From NCBI GenBank assembly GCA_964641395.1, contig CAZXKQ010000001.1, positions 1 to 64,000 of the forward strand: DNA of 64,000 nucleotides, written 5' to 3'. Under the pieces are notes generated by a model. It was not told where the DNA came from and did not search any database. It worked only from the letters and a program-made list of their open reading frames with translations. The translations under genes and the position numbers were made by a program. Positions 7,272 through 15,038 of this stretch are shown piece after piece. The DNA is from CANQBR01 sp964641395. Lineage in GTDB: Bacteria > Bacillota > Negativicutes > Acidaminococcales > Acidaminococcaceae. Numbering within the stretch: position 1 is the stretch's first letter; the number at the start of each line of letters is the position of its first letter.

Positions 7272-8558
7272 CTATTTCTTCAACTCTAAGCGGTCGAACT
7301 CCTTCCCATCCTCCAAGAAGGCCTGGAGGAGCAGGGCGTCAGGAGAGGCCTGGAGGGTGAGGTAGTTGCAGGTCTCCGGCTGGGGCGCCCGGCCGGCATC
7401 CAGCTCGTAGTCCCCCCACAGCTTGGCGTAGCGGACGCTCCCCGCCACCCCGGTGATCACGTAGGGGATGCCGTCGGGAGCCGGACCGCTGAGCTTGAGG
7501 GGCACCCGCCGCCGGTAGGTGTGGAGGTGGGCGGTGAGGACTAAGTCCACCTTGTGCTTTTCGAAGATGGGCATCAGCCTCTCTCCGATGTCTACGATGC
7601 GGGTCTTGGTGGGGGGCCGGCCTGATTCAGGACTGAAGCCGTAGATCATAATGTCCTTGTGCATCAGCACCACCTTCCACTTAGCCTGGCTGCGGGCCAG
7701 ATCCTCCTCCAGCCAGCGCAGCTCCTCCTCCCACAGGCGGGGCTGTAGCTGTTCCAGTTCTTTAAAATTAGTATCCAGGGCGGTAAAGTGAACCGGCCCG
7801 TAATCGAAGCTGTAAAACTGGTCTTCATAACCCTGCAGGCCCAGGGGGTAGTCAAAGAAGCCCAGATAGGCCTTGGGCAGCCGCACCTTCCAGTCCAGGG
7901 TGTAGGTCTCGTGGTTGCCGTCCAAGGTGGCCAGGGGCAGCTGGCCGCTAAAGGGGGCCACTCCCTTGAACCACTCCTGCCACTGCCGGCCGTCCTCCCC
8001 GTTGTCCACCTGGTCCCCCATGTTGATGGCCAGGGCGGCCTCCGGGTTGCGGGCAAAGGCCAGCTTAGCCAGCCGCTGCCAGCCGCTGTAATCGCTGGAC
8101 TGGGAGTCGGGGAAGATGAGGGCGGTGAAGCCCTTCTTCCCATCATCGGTGCGCAGGCTGTGCCAGGCCCCCTTGGCCTCAGGAGTAACGATCCGGTAGC
8201 GATAACGGCTGCCAGGGGCAAGGCCCTGGAGCTTGCCGGTGTATTGAATGTGCTCGTCCTTCCCGTCCTGGAAGCTGCTGTCCACCGCCGCCTGCTGCTG
8301 GGAGCCCCCCTCCTCCAGCTTCCACTCTAGGCTGTAGGCCCGCTTCTTATCCCCTTGGAAGATGATAGTGCGGCTGGTTTTGTTATCCGCCGCCACTAAC
8401 TGGCGCAGGTTCCCTATGCCCACATCGCTGTCCCGGCCCTGGTCTTCCTGCTTCTTCTCCTGGCTGCAGCCTAGGCAGGCCGCCAGCAGCAAGAGGCAGA
8501 GGCCCCTCAAGAACCAGGCCCCCGCCTTGCTAAGACGCTCATTTTTCTCTCTCTGCAA
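7272..8558 (-). CDS. Lipoprotein metallophosphoesterase (purple acid phosphatase-like)
   Basis: This is a calcineurin-like phosphoesterase preceded by a fibronectin-type purple-acid-phosphatase N-terminal domain. Metal-ligand motifs appear in order: FPDSQSSD, GDQVDNGED, GNHE and TAHLHTYRR. The substrate is probably an extracytoplasmic phosphate ester. The reading frame opens at 8591, but the exact anti-ribosome match GAGGTGAT (8563-8570) sits just ahead of a TTG at 8556-8558. Starting there gives a clean lipoprotein signal: basic N-terminus, hydrophobic stretch, then lipobox LAAC with Cys28. The mature protein would be anchored on the outer face of the membrane. The gene stands alone, divergent from the tRNA. 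Start and lipid site are inferred; the phosphoesterase fold is clear. Confidence 0.88.
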   Translation of the reverse strand: MQREKNERLSKAGAWFLRGLCLLLLAACLGCSQEKKQEDQGRDSDVGIGNLRQLVAADNKTSRTIIFQGDKKRAYSLEWKLEEGGSQQQAAVDSSFQDGKDEHIQYTGKLQGLAPGSRYRYRIVTPEAKGAWHSLRTDDGKKGFTALIFPDSQSSDYSGWQRLAKLAFARNPEAALAINMGDQVDNGEDGRQWQEWFKGVAPFSGQLPLATLDGNHETYTLDWKVRLPKAYLGFFDYPLGLQGYEDQFYSFDYGPVHFTALDTNFKELEQLQPRLWEEELRWLEEDLARSQAKWKVVLMHKDIMIYGFSPESGRPPTKTRIVDIGERLMPIFEKHKVDLVLTAHLHTYRRRVPLKLSGPAPDGIPYVITGVAGSVRYAKLWGDYELDAGRAPQPETCNYLTLQASPDALLLQAFLEDGKEFDRLELKK

Positions 8559-8576
8559 CTCTATCACCTCGCCTCT

Positions 8577-8607
8577 ATGATAAACCCTCAACCCTGCTTT
8601 TTGTCAA
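8577..8607 (-). promoter_or_regulatory. Possible promoter of the phosphoesterase gene
   Basis: Minus strand TTGACA (8602-8607), 19-base spacer, TATCAT (8577-8582). The spacer is long and the resulting leader would be very short. If real, it lies over the first ATG of the open frame and supports the downstream TTG start. Confidence 0.4.
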
Positions 8608-8638
8608 GGGGGTGGCTTACCTCACAGGCAAATTTTCC

Positions 8639-8667
8639 TTGACAAGGACAGGCAAAACCGCTATAAT
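8639..8667 (+). promoter_or_regulatory. Consensus promoter of tRNA-Leu
   Basis: TTGACA (8639-8644), 17-base spacer, TATAAT (8662-8667): a perfect sigma-A consensus, 31 bases upstream of the mature tRNA. Confidence 0.95.
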
Positions 8668-8698
8668 TACTACTGTTCCACCTAGTGGAGCCTGACCT

Positions 8699-8785
8699 GC
8701 CGAAGTGGCGGAATTGGCAGACGCACTTGACTCAAAATCAAGCGGTCTTGCGACCGTGCCGGTTCGAGTCCGGCCTCCGGCACCA
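8699..8785 (+). tRNA. tRNA-Leu, anticodon CAA
   Basis: An 87-base class II tRNA reading UUG codons. Anticodon CAA is at 8733-8735 in loop CTCAAAA, with a 5-bp anticodon stem. The long variable arm is CGGTC-TTGC-GACCG. The T arm is GCCGG-TTCGAGT-CCGGC. CCA is encoded (8783-8785). The acceptor stem pairs at six of seven positions, with an A-C mismatch at the fifth pair (A8703 with C8777). It has its own promoter and terminator, so it is a single-gene unit. Confidence 0.97.
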
Positions 8786-8794
8786 GCACCTGTG

Positions 8795-8823
8795 CGGCTC
8801 TCCCTTGAGAGCCGTTCTTTTTT
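8795..8823 (+). terminator. Terminator of tRNA-Leu
   Basis: Perfect 8-bp stem (8795-8802 with 8807-8814), 4-base loop, T-rich run to 8823. Confidence 0.93.
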
Positions 8824-8863
8824 ACTAGCGGGATATGGGTTTGCGACGGAAAGGATGCCAGCC

Positions 8864-9964
8864 ATGACGCCGAAGAAACTGCTGCTCTGCCTTGTGCCTG
8901 TGGCCCTGGCCGTAGGGGCCGTCAGCTACTACGCCCTCTACTTTATCAAGACCCCCGCCTTCGCCGTGAAGGAGGTGGTGGTGGCCGTGAGGGAGCACGA
9001 TGTGGAGCGCTTCCAGCGCCACGTAGACGTGAAGAGGGTGATCAGCAAGTCCTTCGACGACATCATCGTGGCGGAGAGCACCCTTAACAAGGACAATATC
9101 GCCTCCAACCCCTTCGCCCTAGGCATCCTCCACCTGTTGAAGCCCACGGTGGTGGACCTCCTCACCCAGGAGGCCTTAAAGGAGGTAGGCAAGGCGCCCT
9201 CCCCTAAGGAAGAGGCCCCTGGGGCTAAGCAGGAGAAGCGGGACCCTGTCAGCGACGCCATGAAGGACACGGTGAAACGGAAGGTCTTCTATAAGCACCT
9301 TAAGCTGAAGGATCTCTCCCTGGACAAGGCTGGGGAGAAGCAGGCCACCGTCCGCCTGCTGGTGCACAACGACTTGGTGGACAAGGACTTCACCCTGCTG
9401 CTGGCTATGGAGCGAAACCAGGATGAAGTGTGGCAGATAACGGAGATCAGCAACCTCTCCTCAGTGCTGGTGGAGATGGAACGGGCCCGGCAGGAACAGG
9501 CTGCCGCCCAGGATAAAAAACTGCTGAGCCGTATGGAAGCCTATCTGGCCGTGGAGGAGGCCAGGGCTGCCTTCCAACGGCAGGCTGCGGCTGCGGCTGG
9601 CAAGACCACCCTGACCAGCGGGGGCAGGACGGTGGTGATAGAAGACGAGGCAGAGGTGACCAGCCTGCTGGTCAGCGCCACCCTCCACAACAAGGGGGCC
9701 AAGGCCCTCAACCGGCTGAACTTTGACGTGCTGCTCCGGGACGGCAAGGGCCAGCTCCTCTACAGCTTCCCTGGCTCCTATCGCAACCTCATCCCCCCTG
9801 GCGCCAGGGCGGAGCTCCAGCTGAGTAAAAGGCTCAACCCCCTCATCCCGGCGGATAAGGCCCTCTTGCAGGAGGACGTAGCCCAGAGGCAGGTGGTCAT
9901 CCAGCCTAGCTACCTCTCCTTTGAGGACGGCAGCAGCCTCGCCCCCAGCCCTGTAACAGAATAA
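8864..9964 (+). CDS. Membrane-anchored DUF2939-like protein
   Basis: Function unknown, 366 aa. After a short basic start (MTPKK), residues 6-25 form one hydrophobic signal anchor. The next region, about 28-115, with alternating aromatic and charged residues (TPAFAVKEVVVAVREHD), resembles DUF2939. A charged stretch rich in Lys/Glu (about 115-145) follows, then a predicted helical part at 205-245, and a C-terminal beta-rich domain from about residue 255 (LLVSATLHNKGAKALNRLNF) resembling FxLYD-type extracellular modules. It is probably anchored in the membrane with the bulk outside. The frame is open back into the tRNA, but AAAGGA at 8850-8855 is spaced for the ATG at 8864. No promoter is obvious between the tRNA terminator and the gene, so it may depend on read-through. 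Confidence 0.75.
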   Translation: MTPKKLLLCLVPVALAVGAVSYYALYFIKTPAFAVKEVVVAVREHDVERFQRHVDVKRVISKSFDDIIVAESTLNKDNIASNPFALGILHLLKPTVVDLLTQEALKEVGKAPSPKEEAPGAKQEKRDPVSDAMKDTVKRKVFYKHLKLKDLSLDKAGEKQATVRLLVHNDLVDKDFTLLLAMERNQDEVWQITEISNLSSVLVEMERARQEQAAAQDKKLLSRMEAYLAVEEARAAFQRQAAAAAGKTTLTSGGRTVVIEDEAEVTSLLVSATLHNKGAKALNRLNFDVLLRDGKGQLLYSFPGSYRNLIPPGARAELQLSKRLNPLIPADKALLQEDVAQRQVVIQPSYLSFEDGSSLAPSPVTE

Positions 9965-9984
9965 GGCCGGAAGGAAAATTGTAA

Positions 9985-10014
9985 GCCGTCACCGCAACTG
10001 GTGACGGCCTTTTG
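9985..10014 (+). terminator. Terminator of the DUF2939-like gene
   Basis: 9-bp stem (9985-9993 with 10000-10008), 6-base loop, CTTTTG tail. Confidence 0.85.
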
Positions 10015-10055
10015 CTTGTCAGCAGAGGGGGCCTAGCGACGCCTCCGGCCCTCCC

Positions 10056-10787
10056 CTATTCCTCCCGCCTCTCTTGCTGAGGCTCAGCAGCCTTGCCTAA
10101 GCGCCGCCGCCACCACCAGCAGGCCAAGAGGAGGATCACGACGGCCAGGAGGTCCAGAGCAAGCCGTAGCTTGTGCTCCTCGAGGCTGAGCACGTCGTGG
10201 CCCACCACCACCTCTAAGGCAGTGGAGGGAAACTTGCCTACTAGATTGGCGATGATGTAGTCCCGGGCGGAGATGCTGGACACCGCCCCCACCGCGGTAA
10301 GGATGCCGGAGGGGAAGTAGGGCATGGCCCTGGCCCCCATCATCCACAGCAGGCCGTAGCGGCCGCTGGCCGCATCGATGCTCTGGAGATAGTTGCTCTT
10401 GGCGATGACCAGCTCTGCCGCGTCGCGGAAGAAGTAGCGCATCAGGAAGAAGCTGACCACCACCCCCGTGGTCTCTGCCAGCCAGGAGAGGGTTATGCCC
10501 AGAGGCAGGCCGAAGACCAGGCCGTTAGCCGCAGAGAGGAAGATGGAGGGGAAGATGCCGGCGGCATTGATCAACACGTCTAGCAAAAAGCTGATCAGCA
10601 GGGCCCAGAGGCCGTAGCTCCGCAGATACTCCGCCAACCCCTGGATGTCGCCGCTGATGGCTAGGTCGAAGCTGTGGAGGAAGAAGCCAGGGGCGCAGCA
10701 GTGGATGAGCAATAATAACAGGAGCAGGCCTAGGCCGGCCCCGGCCTTTACCAGGGTACCTGGTCGGGAAGTGTACTTCTTCAACAA
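10056..10787 (-). CDS. VTT (SNARE-associated/TVP38-DedA) family membrane protein
   Basis: A polytopic membrane protein of 243 aa. It has an N-terminal hydrophobic segment (about 15-30), a second block from about 58, the VTT core with the FPSIFLSAANGLVFG and GARAMPYFPSGILTA signatures, and a C-terminal hydrophobic helix ending in a WWWRRR positive cap. VTT proteins are linked to lipid scrambling and membrane homeostasis, but this member's role is unknown. The start codon is TTG (10785-10787), preceded by GGAGGGG at about 9 bases. A promoter lies in the short gap after recG, so it can be expressed apart from recG. Confidence 0.88.
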   Translation of the reverse strand: MLKKYTSRPGTLVKAGAGLGLLLLLLLIHCCAPGFFLHSFDLAISGDIQGLAEYLRSYGLWALLISFLLDVLINAAGIFPSIFLSAANGLVFGLPLGITLSWLAETTGVVVSFFLMRYFFRDAAELVIAKSNYLQSIDAASGRYGLLWMMGARAMPYFPSGILTAVGAVSSISARDYIIANLVGKFPSTALEVVVGHDVLSLEEHKLRLALDLLAVVILLLACWWWRRRLGKAAEPQQERREE

Positions 10788-10856
10788 GCCTTCCGCCCCT
10801 CCTCTCGCTCAACCCTGCCGCTGTGCTTGGCAGGCTGTCTACAGTGCACACCACCT

Positions 10857-10886
10857 ATAATACCACAGAGGGCCGCCAGGCCGCAA
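10857..10886 (-). promoter_or_regulatory. Promoter of the VTT membrane protein gene
   Basis: Minus strand -35 TTGCGG (10881-10886), 18-base spacer, -10 TATTAT (10857-10862). It lies directly behind the recG stop. Confidence 0.65.
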
Positions 10887-10889
10887 GCC

Positions 10890-12941
10890 CTATGCCCGGA
10901 AGATGGCGGCGAAGGAGGCGCCCCAGCGGCTGTCCAGGGCCCGTGCCAACAGGTCTTCTCCTCCCTGTCCCCGCCGGCAGCGGCGGGCCGCTTCCCGTCC
11001 CTTGGCGATGAGCTCCCCGTCCCTGGCTAGGTCCACCAGGCGCAGATCCGGCAGGCCGTGCTGTTTAAGGCCGAAGAACTGGCCTGCCCCCCGCAACCGC
11101 AGATCCTCTTCTGCCAGGGCGAAGCCGTCGGCGGTGGTTTTCAAAACCCCCAGCCGGGCCAGGGCGGCAGGCTCCTCGCTGCTGGTGAGCAGGGCGCAGT
11201 AGGCCTGCTGGCTGCCCCGCCCCACCCGGCCCCGCAGTTGGTGGAGCTGGGCCAGGCCGAAGTGTTCCGCCTGCTCGATGATCATCAGGCTGGCGTTAGG
11301 CACGTCCACCCCTACCTCGATGACCGTAGTGCACACCAGCACCTTGAGCTTCCCGGCGCTGAAGGCGGCCATAATGGCCTCCTTCTCCTTGCTAGGCAGG
11401 CGGCCGTGGAGGAGGGCGGAAGGCTGGCCCTGGAGGTAGTGGGCCGCTAGGTCCTGGTAGACCGCCTGGACGCTGCCCACCTCCTGCTCCTCCCCGATGA
11501 GGGGGCAGACTACGTAGGCCTGCCGCCCTGCCTGCAGCTGTCGCAGCAGGCCGGCGTAGACCTGGGGCCGCTTGCTGGCCGGGTAGCAGAGGGTGGTGAC
11601 CGGCTTGCGGCCGGGGGGCAGCCCCCGCATCAGGCTGATGTCCAGATCCCCGTAGACGGTGAGGGCCAGGGTGCGGGGTATGGGGGTGGCAGTGGTGATC
11701 AGCACATCCGGCTGCCAGGGGGACTTAGCCAGCAGCCGGGCCCGCTGCTCCACCCCGAAGCGGTGCTGCTCGTCGCAGACGGCCAGGGAGAGCTTAGGCA
11801 GGACCACGTCCTCCTCTAACAGAGCGTGGGTGCCCACTAGGATGGAGGTGCGGCCCTGGGCCAGGCCTTGGAGGAGCTCCTGCCGCAACTTAGGCTTCAG
11901 ACCTCCCTTCAACAGGGCCACCTCCACCCCCAGGGGGGCGAAGTAGGCCTGGAGGGTGCGGTAGTGCTGGCTGGCCAACAGCTCCGTAGGGGCCATCAGG
12001 CAGGCCTGGTAGCCATTCTCCACCGCCTTGGCCAGGGCCAGGGCGCTGACTACGGTCTTACCGCTGCCTACGTCCCCCTGGAGGATGCGGCGCATAGGCC
12101 GGGAGGCCTCCATGTCCCCGGCTATCTCCTGCCAGGCCTGGGCCTGGCCGGGAGTGAGCTGGAAGGGCAGGGCCTCAAGCAGCCTGGGCACCAGCCGGGG
12201 GGCGGCCTTTTGGGCCACCGGCAGCCCCTGGGCCTCCTGCTGCTCCCGGTAGCGGGCCAGCCCCCATTGGAGGAGGAAGACCTCGTCGAAGGCCAGCCGC
12301 TCCCTGGCCGCCTGCAAGAGGGCAAAGCTGGCGGGAAAGTGGATGTTGGTGAGGGCCGCTAGACGGGGCAGCAGGCCCAGCTCCTGCCGCAGTTCCTCCG
12401 GCAGCAGCTCTGGCAGCTCCTGCCGGGCCAGGGCCAGCACCTCCTTCATCCAGCGCCGCAGCTCCCTCTGGCTGAGGCCGGCGCAGAGGGGGTAGACCGG
12501 CTGGATCCCCGGGGCCGCCGCCTCTCCCTCTGCGAGAACCTGCCACTGCTCCGGGGCCAGCAGCTTCATGTTGGGGCCCTCCTTCACCCGGCCGCTGACT
12601 AGCAGCCTGTCCCCTCGCTGCAGCTTCCTAGCCTGGTAACGGGCGTTGCCGAAGAAGTAGAGGCAGGCATAGCCTGTCTCGTCCTTGAGGGTGGCGGCTA
12701 GGTAGGCCGTCTGGCGGCTCCGCCCGGCCCGCAGGCTGTAGATAGTGCCCTGGCAGAGCTGTAGACCGTCCTCCGGCCTTAGCTCCCCCAGGGTGCGGAC
12801 CTGGGACAGATCCAGATAGGCCCCCGGCCGGGGATAGTAGGACAGGAGGTCCCCCAGGGTAGTAATACCCAGGCCCTGCAAGAGGGCCGCCTTCACAGGC
12901 CCTATGCCTTTTAATTTGTCTACAGCAGCCTGCCACCACAT
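10890..12941 (-). CDS. recG: ATP-dependent DNA helicase RecG
   Basis: Branch-migrating helicase for stalled forks and Holliday junctions. The 683 aa are normal length. The N-terminal wedge/OB part starts with the helix-hairpin-helix VDKLKGIGPVKAALL (about 8-22). Walker A GDVGSGKT lies near residue 290, the DEQH box near 394, the TATPIPRTL motif III near 420, and the QLRGRVGRG motif VI near 577. The ATG at 12941 follows AGGAG. It is transcribed divergently from rpmB. I see no clear promoter for recG itself in the 108-base gap. Confidence 0.98.
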   Translation of the reverse strand: MWWQAAVDKLKGIGPVKAALLQGLGITTLGDLLSYYPRPGAYLDLSQVRTLGELRPEDGLQLCQGTIYSLRAGRSRQTAYLAATLKDETGYACLYFFGNARYQARKLQRGDRLLVSGRVKEGPNMKLLAPEQWQVLAEGEAAAPGIQPVYPLCAGLSQRELRRWMKEVLALARQELPELLPEELRQELGLLPRLAALTNIHFPASFALLQAARERLAFDEVFLLQWGLARYREQQEAQGLPVAQKAAPRLVPRLLEALPFQLTPGQAQAWQEIAGDMEASRPMRRILQGDVGSGKTVVSALALAKAVENGYQACLMAPTELLASQHYRTLQAYFAPLGVEVALLKGGLKPKLRQELLQGLAQGRTSILVGTHALLEEDVVLPKLSLAVCDEQHRFGVEQRARLLAKSPWQPDVLITTATPIPRTLALTVYGDLDISLMRGLPPGRKPVTTLCYPASKRPQVYAGLLRQLQAGRQAYVVCPLIGEEQEVGSVQAVYQDLAAHYLQGQPSALLHGRLPSKEKEAIMAAFSAGKLKVLVCTTVIEVGVDVPNASLMIIEQAEHFGLAQLHQLRGRVGRGSQQAYCALLTSSEEPAALARLGVLKTTADGFALAEEDLRLRGAGQFFGLKQHGLPDLRLVDLARDGELIAKGREAARRCRRGQGGEDLLARALDSRWGASFAAIFRA

Positions 12942-12969
12942 ATTTTGCTCCTAAAGCTGGTAAAAAAGC

Positions 12970-12998
12970 TTGCTTTTCTTTTCTTTCTATGATAGTAT
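12970..12998 (+). promoter_or_regulatory. Promoter of rpmB
   Basis: TTGCTT (12970-12975), 17-base spacer, TAGTAT (12993-12998). Confidence 0.8.
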
Positions 12999-13049
12999 GT
13001 TTTTGTTAATTTCCTAACAGATGGCTTCAACCCGTGAGGAGGTGGAATA

Positions 13050-13241
13050 ATGGCTAATATTTGCGAAGTATGCGGTAAAGGTATCCAAACTGGCAACAAC
13101 GTCAGTCACTCCAATAGACGCACTAAACGGATTTGGAAACCCAACATTCAGCGTGTTCGGGCCCTAGTCAACGGCGAGGTAAAACGGATCAACGTCTGCA
13201 CCCGCTGCCTGCGCAGCGGCAAGGTGGTCCTGCCCAGCTAA
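13050..13241 (+). CDS. rpmB: 50S ribosomal protein L28
   Basis: Large-subunit protein of 63 aa, normal for bacterial L28. Two Cys pairs, CEVC at 5-8 and CTRC near 51-54, make it the zinc-binding (C+) form. The conserved [11 protein letters not shown] segment lies at 17-27. A strong GAGGAGGTGG ribosome site precedes the ATG. It forms a single-gene unit with its own promoter and terminator, divergent from recG. That pairing is common in Firmicutes. Confidence 0.98.
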   Translation: MANICEVCGKGIQTGNNVSHSNRRTKRIWKPNIQRVRALVNGEVKRINVCTRCLRSGKVVLPS

Positions 13242-13274
13242 GCCCGATAAAGAGACCTGCCCTCAAGGGAGAAA

Positions 13275-13306
13275 AAGCCAGATACCAGGCGGTATTTGGC
13301 TTTTTG
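13275..13306 (+). terminator. Terminator of rpmB
   Basis: 12-bp stem with one G-T pair (13275-13286 with 13291-13302), 4-base loop, T run. Confidence 0.9.
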
Positions 13307-13346
13307 TCTTCTCTCGACGCCGTGGGCCGGCTCCCCTAGGCCCCGC

Positions 13347-13748
13347 CTATTTCAGCGGCGTGCCGCAGTGGGGGCAGAACTTGGCCAGGGAACTGACCTT
13401 GGCCTGGCAGCGGGGACAGAGGACGAAGGCCCTGAACTCGGTGAGCTTCTTCTCAAACAGTTCGAAGAAGCGGATCACTTCCTTGTTCTCCATCCGCCAG
13501 TTGTAGATCTGCAGCCTTTCCTTGCGAGAGTCCATAATGATCTGGATGGAGTCCTCCTCCAACCGTTGCACGGCGATCTGCATCAGCTTGTTCTTGTTGT
13601 GGAAGCGGATCAGCCCCGCCTCCCGCTCCAAGCTGTCGATGGTCACCCCCATCTCGTTGATGCTGAGCATGATGATGTTCCAGGCTATGTCCGGATCCAC
13701 CTCATAGATCCGGTTTTCCATACAGCCCCCTGCCCCGTCTATCCTCAT
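13347..13748 (-). CDS. Hypothetical protein with C-terminal zinc ribbon
   Basis: I do not recognise this family. The 133 residues have a mixed alpha/beta N-terminal part (about 10-100), with hydrophobic strands around SIQIIMDSRKERLQIY. The C-terminal zinc ribbon has Cys pairs CPRC and CPHC, 11 residues between the pairs, like the zinc ribbons appended to many small cytoplasmic proteins. Two starts are possible: 13748, with GGAGGAGGG ahead, and 13721 (MENRIYEVD), with AGGGGG ahead. I give the longer. It lies behind the yqeY terminator and may be reached by read-through. Confidence 0.75.
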   Translation of the reverse strand: MRIDGAGGCMENRIYEVDPDIAWNIIMLSINEMGVTIDSLEREAGLIRFHNKNKLMQIAVQRLEEDSIQIIMDSRKERLQIYNWRMENKEVIRFFELFEKKLTEFRAFVLCPRCQAKVSSLAKFCPHCGTPLK

Positions 13749-13776
13749 CCTAGCCCTCCTCCCGGTGCCCTCTGAG

Positions 13777-13811
13777 AAAAAAACCGTAGCAAGCCCTGGC
13801 TGCTACGGTTT
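13777..13811 (-). terminator. Terminator after yqeY
   Basis: Minus-strand hairpin with an 11-bp stem (13801-13811 with 13781-13791), 9-base loop, and U run ending at 13777. It lies between yqeY and the zinc-ribbon gene. Confidence 0.9.
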
Positions 13812-13822
13812 AACTTTGGCAC

Positions 13823-14272
13823 CTATTGAAGCACTTCTCGCACCATGGCGTTGACCCGCTTGCCGTCCGCCCGGCCCTTGGTCTGGGCCAGCACCAGCGG
13901 CATCACCTTGCCTAATTGCTTGACTGACACCGCCCCTACCTGGGCCACCGCGGCCTGGACGATGGTCCGCAACTCTTCATCGCTCATGGCGGCCGGCAGG
14001 TACTTCTGCAATACGGCTATTTCCGCCTTGGTCTGCTCGATAAGGTCCTGCCGCTGGGCCTTGGTGAACTCGGCCAGGGCGTCCTGGCGCAGCTTCACCT
14101 CTTTCAGCAAGACGGCCAGCACCTGGTCTTCTGTCAGTTCTTGCTTGCCGTTAATCTCATTATTCTTGATACTGGCCCTGACCATGCGGATCACCCCAAG
14201 CCGCAGCTTGCCGGCTTCCCGCTCCTTCATGGCCTCCTTCATATCGGCAATCAGCTGTTCCTTTAAAGACAC
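13823..14272 (-). CDS. yqeY: GatB/YqeY domain protein
   Basis: A small helical YqeY protein, 149 aa from the chosen start. It resembles the tRNA-binding tail of GatB, and its role is not firmly known. Visible features are the opening SLKEQLIADMKEAMK, the RLGVIRMVRASIKN segment (about 24-37), and the ending GRADGKRVNAMVREVL. The frame is open to a GTG at 14287, but GGAGG inside the rpsU-yqeY gap is spaced 8 bases before the GTG at 14270-14272, giving the family-typical start. It is directly downstream of rpsU, the usual Firmicutes pair. Confidence 0.95.
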   Translation of the reverse strand: MSLKEQLIADMKEAMKEREAGKLRLGVIRMVRASIKNNEINGKQELTEDQVLAVLLKEVKLRQDALAEFTKAQRQDLIEQTKAEIAVLQKYLPAAMSDEELRTIVQAAVAQVGAVSVKQLGKVMPLVLAQTKGRADGKRVNAMVREVLQ

Positions 14273-14287
14273 TGGCTCCGCCTCCAC

Positions 14288-14464
14288 TTATCTGTACTTA
14301 CGTTTTCTTGCGGCTTCAGATTTCTTCTTACGGGCAACGGAAGGCTTTTCGTAGTGCTCCCGCTTCCTTACCTCAGAAAGAATCCCAGCTTTCTGGGTGG
14401 CTCTTTTGAACCGGCGCAGGGCGCTATCCAGGGTTTCATTCTTGCCGACCTTGACTTCTGCCAT
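14288..14464 (-). CDS. rpsU: 30S ribosomal protein S21
   Basis: 58 residues, read directly from the sequence: it begins [20 protein letters not shown] and ends RKRKYR. S21 joins the 30S platform late in assembly and helps mRNA binding. The length, the RRFKR core and the basic tail fit the family. It has a perfect-consensus promoter of its own within the prmA-to-yqeY cluster. The leader of about 80 bases contains an imperfect inverted repeat at 14524-14546 that could be regulatory. Confidence 0.97.
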   Translation of the reverse strand: MAEVKVGKNETLDSALRRFKRATQKAGILSEVRKREHYEKPSVARKKKSEAARKRKYR

Positions 14465-14549
14465 CTTTTCTCCCTCCCTCCGTACACTTAGGGAAGTGTG
14501 AATGCCGCAATGGAGCCTTAGGACTAGCTAATGCACACATTGCTAGATA

Positions 14550-14578
14550 ATTATACTAAATCCGCTGGCCCCTGTCAA
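14550..14578 (-). promoter_or_regulatory. Consensus promoter of rpsU-yqeY
   Basis: Minus strand TTGACA (14573-14578), 17-base spacer, TATAAT (14550-14555). Confidence 0.95.
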
Positions 14579-14639
14579 TAGACGGCGTCAAAAAGTTGGT
14601 TCAACAGCCCAGTAACCCAGTAGCTTAATACCTGCTCCC

Positions 14640-14978
14640 TCAGCAGGGAGGCCAGCCTAGTTCGGCGCCGCCGATGAGGTGGATGTGGAGGTGGGGCACC
14701 GTCTGGCCTCCGTCCGCCCCGGTGTTGATCACCAGGCGGAAGCCCTTCTCCGCCACCCCCAGCTGTTGGGCGATGGGGCCCACCTTGCTCAGCAGGTGGC
14801 TCAGCAGCTGGGCCGGACAGCTGGTGACGTTCTCCACATGCTTCTTCGGCAATAGGAGCACATGGACGGGGGCGGCAGGGGCCACGTCCTTAAAGGCCAC
14901 CATCTCTTCATCTTCGTAAACCACGCTAGAGGGGATCTCCCCCTTGATTATTTTGCAAAAAATGCAGTTCTCAGCCAT
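14640..14978 (-). CDS. HIT family protein (HinT-like nucleoside phosphoramidase/hydrolase)
   Basis: A 112-residue histidine-triad protein. It starts CIFCKIIKGEIPS and carries the HLHIHLIGG triad near residues 95-103. Family members hydrolyse purine nucleotide phosphoramidates. The CxxC near the N-terminus is typical of the Firmicutes subgroup. GAGGAGG precedes the ATG. It is the last gene of the prmA-rsmE-mtaB-hinT run, 60 bases after mtaB. Confidence 0.95.
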   Translation of the reverse strand: MAENCIFCKIIKGEIPSSVVYEDEEMVAFKDVAPAAPVHVLLLPKKHVENVTSCPAQLLSHLLSKVGPIAQQLGVAEKGFRLVINTGADGGQTVPHLHIHLIGGAELGWPPC

Positions 14979-15038
14979 GATAAAGCCTCCTCGCTAAAAA
15001 TTTACGCCTTAATGCCCACCCGGCCCCTGCCGGGCCTC

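Noticed and set aside
8705..8863. Upstream extension of the DUF2939-like frame through the tRNA
   Set aside because: It runs through the tRNA and its terminator; the ribosome site supports the ATG at 8864.
14524..14546. Inverted repeat in the rpsU leader as a riboswitch
   Set aside because: Too short and imperfect; only noted as a possible leader hairpin.
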